Positions 26,860 to 35,977 of a DNA stretch of 64,000 nt are shown here, in pieces. Below the pieces are notes generated by a model. That model was given only the letters and a program-made list of their open reading frames with translations. It was not told the DNA's origin and searched no databases. Positions within the stretch are counted from its first letter, which is position 1, and every line of letters begins with the position of its first letter. The DNA is from Branchiostoma lanceolatum (lineage: Eukaryota; Chordata; Leptocardii; Amphioxiformes; Branchiostomatidae). The stretch is from the NCBI RefSeq assembly GCF_035083965.1, contig NC_089729.1, forward strand, positions 18,525,964 through 18,589,963, written 5' to 3'. A program made the position numbers and the translations under genes.

Positions 26860-27545
26860 CTCTAGATGAGTACGTGTTAACTAAGGCCCAACCGCGTATA
26901 CACCACCTGCACGTAGCCAGGCGTGCTGCCCTACCCACGGATGTACGTGTGCAAATCTGCAAGTCCTTCATCTTACCTGTGTTAGAGTATGGGTCCCCTG
27001 TTTGGGCCTGCGTTCCACGCTGTCTTTCAGACGACTCAGTAGAAAGAATACAGAAGATGTGCTTGAGGATATGTGGAGTTCCTCATATGAGCACTTCCCA
27101 ACCATTGAGGCAAGGAGAAGGGATGAATCACTAAGGGAACATGAAAGGATACTTGGAGGCCCCTCTCACCCTGCAATGTCTTCCTTCCACCTAAAGAGAA
27201 GGCTGAGTACACATGAGGAACAGGAAAACTCAATACAACCTCCTACTCAGTAGGTCTAAAAGGCACAGAGACTCGTTCATTATTCGGTCTTTGAGGGACT
27301 TGTTTAAGGCCCATGTACGCTTTTAGTCGCCTGTAATTGTCCGTCTAACGGATAGTTTTTAATATATATGAGTTGATAAATATTTATATTTTGATGTAGT
27401 TTTTATGTAATCAACTGGAATGTTTTAATGTGCTTTTGATATTGTTTAGAAATACAGATGTGTCCTCAGATCAGACATGCCTGCAAAGTTGGTTTCACAA
27501 TAAAGATATATGGATTGATAGATTGATTGATTGATTAATATACTT
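26860..27545 (+). mobile_element. LINE 3' end with (GATT)n tail
   Basis: The frame 26874-27134 reads LPTDVRVQICKSFILPVLEY, then GSPVWACVP and SVERIQKMCLRICG, the post-RT block of CR1/L2-type ORFs. An AATAAAG at about 27500 and a (GATT)n tail at 27515-27540 mark the 3' end. Confidence 0.7.
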
Positions 27546-29200
27546 GGGGATCTTGTGGTGAAAGACCCACGGATCGGTATATGGGTTCATCAAGAGTTAC
27601 AAGGCCTTTTTTGACTTTGCGGGGAGATGGGGTCTTCTGATCCGGATGAACCCCGCGTAAAAAAAAACAAGAGCTTTTTAAAAAAGCTGGCGTTTCGGCT
27701 ACGTTTATAAGTGTGAATTGTCTTTTCCCTTTACTTGAAGTAAAATCTGCCAGAGGAAGTCACTCAAGGGCTGTTCAGTCTATAAGAAAAATTGTCATTT
27801 TGGGAAATGAGTACTGTTTTAATAGAGAAAGGCAGATTGGGGAAAGCAATTTTGAAGTTACGTCACTTAACTTAAGTGCTTTTGAAAAAGCTGGTCTTGG
27901 CCTACAACTTGTGCTTATTTGTAAAATGTATAATAGGCTCATTATAAAAGCTATCAATGTAATTATGTACATGGCACGCAATAAAACATAAAATTTGAAA
28001 AAGCACCATTGAATCATCAGCACTATGGTAATTAAGTGAAATAGAAGTTCATAACAGCTAAGGTTCTATCTAAAATGACTACCAAATGTCAAACAAATCA
28101 ACAGCTACCTCATCCGTATTATTCTGGTTTCCGCATTTACAACATTTCTTCCTTATTTTCCTGGGTCATTTTGCTAAAATTCATGAAAATTCCCATAGTT
28201 TTGTGCCGAGGGGCGCCACTTTCCACGTCCGTGTTGTCTGAATCAAGGACATTATATAGGATAGGAAGGACTGAGCACACAGCCAGTCCCTATTCAAGAA
28301 CCTTCGGTTCATGGTTGTAAAAATAATTGACACCTACATACTAATTACCCCCAGATTTGCATATATTCCAAGGGGCCACAAGCGTCCCACTATTATAATA
28401 CAAATTCAGATGGCTTGACCGGGCGATGAGGACTTCTTTTGGAGTGTTTTTCAAGCTGCAAGACGATCGTGAAGAAACGGAGGAGCTGGAAGTCCTAAAA
28501 AACGCACAAAACTAAATATAAAACCTCCTTGGTCTGGCGTAACCGAACTGTGGGGAGGGGAGATCTTTTTAACACTTACCTTGCGTCAAGCTAGAATACC
28601 GGCTAGAAAATTGAAGAAGAAAATATCACACTGGAGATTTGGGAATTCAAGACATACATGTATTTATTCTATATGTACAAGTATTTTAGTAAAAACAGAA
28701 CCTTGGTTAAGCTTGGAGCGTGATTCACAAACAAATATTTGATGCGTAAACTTTAATTTATCCTCTACGTGGTATTTTCGGCAACGCTGTATCGTGGGAC
28801 GTAGCTTTGGTGGTCATGGCTCTTCCACGGAAGTTTGCAATCTGCAAAATACAAAAAAAATCGGGAGTCGATCATCCTCTCGATATAAAGATTGGGAACC
28901 TACATACATGTTACCAGGCATGAAGATGTATACTGTGCACATTCCCCGTGTGGCGTTACGATCATATCACAAGAAATACATTTCCTACGAATATTACACT
29001 GGAACAAAAATTGACCAAAACTCATGTGCCTAGAACATCAAAAGTTAGCCGAGAACAACAACAACAATATTCTTATAGGGACACCCAAGCCTGGTGCTTT
29101 CGGGCAAAAGCGTTATTTTTTTGGTTCAAAAGGTTAAGCAATTCTTATAGATACATCAAGTAGTGAATATTTTTCATATTTCTGAGACGAAAATATAGGT
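27546..29200. other. Intergenic, no gene recognised
   Basis: No supported exon is seen. Bases 28233-28282 are an inverted copy of 29549-29587 (see findings). Confidence 0.4.
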
Positions 29201-29249
29201 ACGCATGGACAAAAATGCCTGTAAACTCACTCATCTTGGTCGCACGGCG

Positions 29250-29600
29250 CCCGATCACATATCAAAATGGCCGCCAACGTCTTACCCGGATGATGGTGCC
29301 GTCTGCACACGTCACGTTTGCTTCCCATATAAGGAAATCCGCGGAAACTACAGGCATCTCGCCCGTCGTTCGGCCAGCATCGGAGAGCGTGACGTCACGA
29401 TCGGGCGCATTTGCATGGCCTTCGCCGGGTTTCGGCGCGAACGCTCAAATCAGACGGCGGAGAACAAAGAAGCGCCGCCGGAGGGTGGAAACAATAGATC
29501 GCCGCAGGGCTTAGCGGGTCTGAACAATAGCGCCCAGCGGGGACTTTCTGTGTGCTCAGTCCTTCCTATATAATGTCCTTGTCTGAATGAAGTCGATACT
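29250..29600 (+). promoter_or_regulatory. CpG-rich promoter-like block
   Basis: This is a locally CpG-dense stretch in an AT-rich neighbourhood. It contains AAAATGGCCGCC (YY1-like, 29264), a CArG box CCATATAAGG (29325-29334), TGACGTCACGA (CRE, 29389), an octamer ATTTGCAT (29408), GGGGACTTTCT (one base from a kappa-B site) and TATATAA (29567-29573) near the end. It could be the promoter of gene C about 6 kb downstream or of an unseen transcript. Overlapping frames of 99-122 codons look like composition artefacts. Confidence 0.35.
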
Positions 29601-29974
29601 GAACAATGGAGCATTTGCTACTGTAACAAAGAATCGCTGTTTTGCAAACAACATCAAGAGCCTCTGTTTACATCGGGGATAGAAGTTTAGTGGCGAGTGT
29701 TTTGCAAGAATCATCTTACCGCGCATAGGAGCCGCTGCACGGTATTTTCCATTACAATGAACAGAAAAATTCGAATGCCGGGTTTGGAATCTATGAAGTC
29801 CTGTTCATAAGACAAAGGCCTTGTATATATTAAATGAATATTTAAAAATAACAAATATAAAATATTTCTTTATTTATTAATGAAAAAAAATGATATTCAT
29901 AAATATGATATTGATAGATTAATATAATATCAATATATATTTTTGATATTCAATATCTAAAAAGAAAAAAAAAA

Positions 29975-30047
29975 TCCATGCACGGAGACGAACCCGGATC
30001 TCCTGGGTCCGAAGTGCTTCGCGTTGTCAGATCGGCCAAGCTGCGGT
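29975..30047 (-). other. tRNA-like relic
   Basis: On the minus strand the 73 nt contain TTGGCCGATCTG (A-box-like) and GGTTCGTCTCC (10 of 11 to the B-box). The T-stem and anticodon stem do not pair properly, so it is not a working tRNA. It may be a tRNA pseudogene or a SINE head. Confidence 0.3.
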
Positions 30048-30423
30048 ACGTAACTATTACTTTGGACGTAATGCTATAACCTCACTATATGGTATCATTT
30101 ATGCCGATTTTTGCTCGTTTTCTTGACGAAATCTTTTTTTTTCTTCTGCAATCTTGTGGAATAGATGTAATATGGTCATTTTTCAGGATATCAAAGTCCG
30201 AAACCACAATGCAATGATATTTCCGAACAGTTGTAGCAGTTACATGTACATGCGGTCGCCGTCCTGTGTCACATGCAAATCTGGCGTGCCTGCCTTTTCC
30301 TGCTCTCTTGCCATATAAGGCAACGGCTATACAAGGATTTGAGAACGTATTGCCATAGTCTTATTGTGTGCGACACAGTGTTGAACCAAGCTTGAAGCAT
30401 GCTTGAAGGTAAAAGCCAGGACA

Positions 30424-30455
30424 TTGCGTTTCGGTGCGAAGGCACCGAAACGCAA
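30424..30455. other. Perfect 14-bp hairpin with GAAG loop
   Basis: TTGCGTTTCGGTGC and GCACCGAAACGCAA flank a 4-nt loop and are followed by A7. Function unknown. Confidence 0.6.
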
Positions 30456-30738
30456 AAAAACAGCAGTCAACTCGTTTCTCCACGGGGCTAACCGCCTGTA
30501 TACCAAGTCGACCCAGGAACACCGATACTGTTAATTTACTGAAGACGTTCTTGTGACTTTTGCTCTTAGCTTTGTATGGATACTGTCGTCGCTGTTATGA
30601 TACATGCGTTTTGTCGTTGTTCAACTGTGGATGTTGCTCGTGTACTGCATTATTGTGTAAAATCATGGCAATTCAGCTTGAATGTATTTAAAGCTGCAAG
30701 GTTGATTTTGATAAACTGAATTGAAGTAAAACGTTTGT

Positions 30739-30834
30739 CAAGCCAGGAGGCAGCCGCAACCAGATGAAGTGTGTTTTAAATGTCTAGGCAAGGGTCATTG
30801 GACCAGCATCTGTACCAGTCCAAGTAAGAAGTAA
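30739..30834 (+). CDS. CCHC zinc-knuckle fragment
   Basis: The frame reads DEVCFKCLGKGHWTSICTS and stops at TAA. CFKCLGKGHWTSIC is an exact CX2CX4HX4C knuckle, as in retroelement Gag proteins and some nucleic-acid-binding proteins. A GTAAGA donor-like site overlaps its end (CCAA|GTAAGA). Either a Gag relic or an exon of an unseen gene; the repeat-rich setting favours the former. Confidence 0.5.
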   Translation, partial: QARRQPQPDEVCFKCLGKGHWTSICTSPSKK

Positions 30835-31530
30835 TGGAATTGTTTTGCTGTATAGAGAAACGACCCAGATGATTTGTTATAGTGGCCTGGTCTGTTGACA
30901 TATGGTTAGATTATAAACTGCAGAAGTGTTTAAGAAAATTGAAGCGACGAAATTGTCGGCGATGTGATATTGTATGTGGAATACATCCTACAACTGTTGT
31001 TGAGCTTGGAAACGACCTACTTGTGTTATGAAATGAGAAACGGTGACGAACCCTGAAAAGGCAGGGATTCTGAATTAAACTGCTTGTGATTTGTGAAATA
31101 AAGTAACAGCATAACAGCATTGTTGGCGTACATTGACTTTTGGCAGTAGGTGTCTCCCAAGACTTTTAGCTTTAAGGCCACACGTATTGGTATGTCCCGT
31201 TGGTACAGGTGAGTCTGTGACAAGAAGTGGATCACCGGACGTGTCAAACGTGTCACTAGAAAAAAATCCGTTGAGTTCAAACGTTATGGAAAATTTGACA
31301 GGCGAAGTGGTAGTACTATAGAAACTTCCCACACCACCTCAGGAAAATCCACGTAAATGGTGGAGTTGTGTTGATCGTGAACTTGGCAGGTCACAAGAAA
31401 GAGCAAAACGCATCACTTTCGTGGGTAAATAAGAACACGATCGCGAAGTGGAGGAAGTTCTGAGTCAACAGTGCTCCGAGGCTTGTTGCCCTGGGAAGGA
31501 GTTGTACTTGTTCCCCCTTCAACGTCCTGT
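30835..31530. other. Spacer, no gene recognised
   Basis: Short frames only, with no splice-supported exon. Confidence 0.4.
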
Positions 31531-31539
31531 CAAAGCAGT

Positions 31540-32390
31540 TTAGCTATGTTCGATATAGGCGAGGTTAAGGCCCTTCTCAAGGGCATATACCCCACCAAAG
31601 CTAGTGGTCCATGGCAGACGGCCATTCCGCATGGACTCTGAAACAGTACTCAGAAGTCTATGCTCTTGTCGTTACCTAACCTGTTCAATGTATGATTATA
31701 GTAGGGAATAATACCAATAAACAAGTATCTGGCCGACTCTGGCCATGGAAGGCAGCAAATGTAAACGGGTGTTAACGGGTGTTAACGGGTGCAGTCAACC
31801 CGAGTGATACGAGGCCTGTGTCCCTCCTCTCAGTCCTGGCCAAGCTACTGGAAAGGTGCATTCTAAAAAGACTCTTAGCCTCTATCACACCGGTCATCAG
31901 TAACAAGTACCTGAAGGCCTCTTTCATTGTCATCGACGCTGTCAGGATGGTCCACACGTGGCTGACTGCTCTCGACTCAAGAGATAACATTGCAGTCCAG
32001 ACAGTTCACGGATCTGAGCAAGCTATTCAACTGGGTAAACCATTCAATAGCCTGGTTGCATAACTACCTGCAAGGTCGCACCCAGGAACGGCAAGTTTAG
32101 CAGTTGGCCGGCAAATGCACCTCCTTCAAACCGTCTTTAAATCAATCCACTAACAGATGCCAGAATATCTACAAATAGTTGACAGAACATCTCAAATTTA
32201 TGCAACAAGGCATAATTCAAACTTATGATTTGCAACTTCTGAAAGTCAGACTAGAATCCGGCCGTAGAAAATTTGAGTACAGGGGTGCATTTGCATGGAA
32301 TGATTTGCCGACTATAGTTAGAGTGGCCACGTCGTGTCTAGCTTTCAAAAGCTACCAAAACATCACTGCTAACCTCTGATCTCCAGACCC
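31540..32390 (+). mobile_element. Decayed LINE reverse transcriptase
   Basis: Successive blocks appear in different frames: FDIGEVKALLKGIYPTKASG near 31550, NPSDTRPVSLLSVLAKLLER at 31797, and the C-terminal FEYRGAFAWNDLPTIVRVAT near 32270. The order is that of a LINE ORF2, but with the middle (catalytic) part lost. Confidence 0.7.
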
Positions 32391-32714
32391 GGCCTGGCAC
32401 ATCGACTTTGATCTACGGTTTATGATTTGGATTAAAGCTCGGCTGAATATTGTTAGTTTGGGTTATTTTTGTTTATCAGTTTATCTTCTTTCCTTGTTCA
32501 TGTTATTCAGTCTGTTTATGTCATTCTGTGTTGGGCACGCCTGTAAAGCAGTGTGTTAAGCACTGAGTGCGTCTGCCCTGTATAAAGAAATCAGAAAAAA
32601 ATTAACAAATAAAGAAATACGCAGACGTAGCTTTTCCTCCATCTGGGTATTTCCCAAACCTACCTAGTTTGAATCCGCTTGACGAATTCGTAACCAATTC
32701 TATTCAAGTTAGAA

Positions 32715-33080
32715 TTGAAACAGCCCTATTGTGGTAGGATGCATTTATAGACCACCAAATGCTAACATTGACCACTTACACAGAATCACACAAATGTTCG
32801 ACACAGCAATACACGGCGATCAGGAAGTCCTAGTATTCTGAGACTACAGTATCAACTGGTCGAATAAGAGCTGACCCCTGCTAGGCAGACTTCGAACGGA
32901 CTCTTTCGAGCTTAACATGCATCAATGGGTCAAGAAGGTGACAAGAATCGCCGGCCAGACAGGAGGTGATCACATATCCAGAACATGCATCAATCTCACC
33001 TTTTCAAACATATCAGACACTTTTACAAACACAAAATCAGTCCCATTAGGTTACGACGACCATAACTTGGCCCTTACAAG
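32715..33080 (+). mobile_element. LINE endonuclease-domain relic
   Basis: IVVGCIYRPPNANIDHLHRI, then GDQEVLVF with a stop where Gly is expected, and DYSINWSNK match the APE-type endonuclease of LINE ORF2 (YRPP and GDFN-like motifs). It lies downstream of an RT fragment, the reverse of normal ORF2 order, so it is a separate insertion. Confidence 0.65.
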
Positions 33081-33097
33081 GTGCATATAGGGAATAC

Positions 33098-33277
33098 GAC
33101 CAATCACGGTTGCGAATACGCATGTGCGGTGTAAAAGGTGTAGGCCTCTGGCTTGTAAACAGTTCTCGTCTCGATTTGTTAGATGTCTAGATTTGCATAA
33201 CAATTCCCCTACGGGTTCTGTTAACGTTTCAGGGGCCTTTGACACTGCACATGCGTAGTCGCAACCGTGAATGGGCT
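33098..33277. mobile_element. Small foldback element (~180 bp)
   Basis: ATCACGGTTGCGAATACGCA (from 33103) and its imperfect complement TGCGTAGTCGCAACCGTGAA (to 33271) form arms of about 35 bp. The interior is non-coding. It sits right after the LINE endonuclease relic. Confidence 0.6.
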
Positions 33278-33279
33278 TA

Positions 33280-34013
33280 TTGCAGTGGGACGAATTATAA
33301 CAGCGGTTGCAGGTGTCCGTATCTGTCGACGCATCTGTGATCATAGAGGTTATCGGATGTCAGACACTGATGGTTAGAGGCTACAGTTGATGGCACCTGT
33401 CGTTGCCCTCTTGGAGACAGATGGCCCACAACCAACAACAAAACAGAGAGGGCCATGCACTTAACAGACTGGTATGCCACAATGTCAACAATGTAATAAA
33501 AAAGATTACTGGCATTCACCCAGACGATGGGAAGACGACAACAGCCGGTCTCATGCAGCTGTGGTCACTGAGGAAAGGGACGATGACGCCACTCAGCACC
33601 TGTCCAAGACGAAGTGGTCCAAGGAAGCCCGCTACAGAGCAATACATGGAAGAGTGTTGTTTCTGTTGAACCGGCAGTGTAGGCATTTTCTATGTACTGG
33701 TCGGAATCGACAACGTCCCAAAAATCACGATCATTGCATAGCTTCAATACGGTCAGAACTGTTGTTGTTAAAGATCATTTGATATATAAATGGGAAAGGT
33801 GCATGGCAGGTTCCTGAGCAGTACTACACAATTTTTTTTTCTGAAAAGAACAGAAACTACTAGAACGTAATGAAAATAATTGGGGCATGTTTTATGTCCA
33901 GGTGTTAAGACATTTCCTTTACAGACATATTAAGACACAGACCTTTACTATAAACCGTTCTTGGTTAAAGACATTTATATATGTCTGACCAGCATCATGT
34001 GTTGTGTTCTTGA
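33280..34013. other. Spacer, no gene recognised
   Basis: Overlapping frames of 74-102 codons at 33295-33782 show no domain I recognise. They may be further retroelement debris. Confidence 0.35.
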
Positions 34014-34190
34014 ATGACTAGGCTTGTGCCAACTGGAGTTCCTCGCCGCGACGGTAGGTGCAACATCGCCAACGTGAGGACGAGTAAGTGCACATTTCTT
34101 GACTACGTCAAGCAGGATATCGATGTGGGATGGACACACCTCCAGGAAGCCGTACTCCATTTTGAACGTCTGTATTCAAAAACTTTATAA
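34014..34190 (+). CDS. 58-residue frame resembling the Kir channel N-terminal region
   Basis: ATG to TAA. The segment VPRRDGRCNIANVRTSKCTF and then LDYVKQDIDVGWTHLQEAVL resembles the segment before TM1 of inward-rectifier K+ channels (a GxCNV strand, then FLxDxFTTLVDxxW slide helix). The hydrophobic TM1 does not follow; the frame ends ERLYSKTL. Best read as a decayed or exonic fragment. The match is by eye and may be chance. Confidence 0.3.
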   Translation: MTRLVPTGVPRRDGRCNIANVRTSKCTFLDYVKQDIDVGWTHLQEAVLHFERLYSKTL

Positions 34191-35577
34191 ACGGATCTGT
34201 TTCTTTCAACATGATACAGAAAAAATGCTGTAAGTATCCATCAAGGTCTGTGGGAATTCCGTGTAGTCTACCGCCCCGTATCGGTCGAAACCATTTTTCG
34301 GACCTAAGGGTTCAGGATTACTTCTTTTCGTCACCTAGATCTGTTACGGTTCGTTGTTGGATCCACAGATAACCAACAAAAATGCAGTAAAATCCCTGTT
34401 CGTATTTGTCAGGATCCGAGGCCATTTCGTGCAGCGTAGGCGTACGCATGAAGGAAGACGTATACAGACTGAATGTTTATAGACGTATGTGACGCTAGGT
34501 GTATTAGATGCTTCTTTTGCATTAAGTAATGTAATTTGTCTGGACTCTGAATCTCTTAAAGTAAAGGTGAAAGGTTGTATTGAGTCTGAGACTGTGTTCA
34601 GCCCAGCCATTCCTTGCCAGGTATAGGACGTGATTTTTTCTGTCCGGGAACCTGACAAGTGACACCATGCTTGAAGGGCAGCAGCAGTCCAAGACTGGGG
34701 ACAACGGAGGTAACTTGTGACTTCGCATGATCCATGCAGCATATTCTACTTTGTTTCTTTTTAATACTCAAGAGCATCGTGCCCTGTTGCTGTTTACGAG
34801 TTTACAGTTGTCCATAAATTATACCATTTTGTAAGGTTTTCTTGTATTGATTCACAGGTATTGGGGCAGTTGCTTGTTAGATACTATAAGGTCGCAGTTC
34901 GTTAGTTCGTTCGAAATCACCGAGACCCCTTTAGTGCCGAGTGGCACATTGGGCAGCAAGTTTCCTTGCTGTGTCAGTAGCAGGGTATTCTTTTTTACGG
35001 AGAGTGGTTGATAGTCCTTCCCTTTAACATGATTGAGGCACCTTTTCGTACGCCGAACCCCCATTTTACGTGCCTACCGATTGATATTATATACAGTAAG
35101 CTTATTTTTTTCGCAAGTAAAGAATTAGCACGTGTAGTTTTTTTCCACTTCTCTGATTCAATTAGTGCATAGAATAAGATGACAATGATTAAAGTTGATT
35201 AGCCATCTGAAACATACATTGAAAAAAAATACACTGAAAAGCAACGTAAAACAAGAAAGAGGGAATTTGACAATGTTTTATATTAAACTCGCGCGTCTGT
35301 GTCTTTGTAACCTAAATTCCCTATGTCTTCCCTCTATTAGCAATCACGTTGGTAGTTGTGTGTCTAAAATATGTTTTCATGGATTTTTTCGTCTACTTGT
35401 TATAGTAACTAGCAATTAAACTAGAACAGTACATATAACTGCTAGCCAATGTCTCAAACAAAATCGCAAGCAAGTGTTGTCATTGCCAACTGTCCTTTAT
35501 GCGTAACCATACTTTAATTTCTTATCTGTACATGTTGTCTCTAGATTTCAAACATGACCTGAATAATAACTTGGTAC
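34191..35577. other. Spacer upstream of gene C, no gene recognised
   Basis: The missing first exon of gene C may lie here or further upstream. I could not identify an ATG exon ending in phase 1 with confidence. Confidence 0.35.
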
Positions 35578-35650
35578 GTGGTAAACTTTCTCAGCAAGGC
35601 CCCCACTGATGTGCACTGTACGGCTGCCAGGCGCATACTGAAGCCTGTAG
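35578..35650 (+). mobile_element. Possible Ty1/copia fragment
   Basis: VNFLSKAPTDVHCTAARRIL resembles the FMxxPTxxHWxAxKRILRYL segment between RT and RNase H of Ty1/copia Pol. Similarity stops after about 22 residues. Confidence 0.35.
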
Positions 35651-35884
35651 TCCACATCGTTACGTATCTATATAGTTTTACTGGGGTCTTTAATTGGTTA
35701 TGGCACAATGTCAGTGTAGCGTCAGCTAAATATGGTCTTTTTGATACATTACCTGCTCTTAGTTTGGCCCGACAAGCTTGTACCTTTTGTTCACATCATG
35801 AAATATAAAATTTAAAGCTGCATGTTGCAGCATATTCGACTAATTCCATTGACTTGATGCTCGTTTTCTTGAACTTTCCTCCAG

Positions 35885-35977
35885 GCACCACGCCCACACA
35901 GCAAGCTCAGACTGATTGGATGTCACTCGCAGACGCCGCTGCGAACATACCCAACCCTATGTACGGCTCGAGAGCAG
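35885..35977 (+). CDS. Gene C exon: NPMY segment
   Basis: 93 nt, acceptor TTTCCTCCAG, donor GCAG|GTAAGA, phase 1-1. It encodes WMSLADAAANIPNPMYGSRA. NPMY fits the NPxY endocytosis/PTB-docking pattern. Confidence 0.75.

Noticed and set aside
29205..29573. Overlapping frames of 122 and 99 codons
   Set aside because: They fall in the CpG-rich block where stops are rare, show no domain, and overlap each other in different frames.
34344..34742. 132-codon minus-strand frame
   Set aside because: Composition is random-like, it overlaps another minus-strand frame, and there is no domain or splice evidence.
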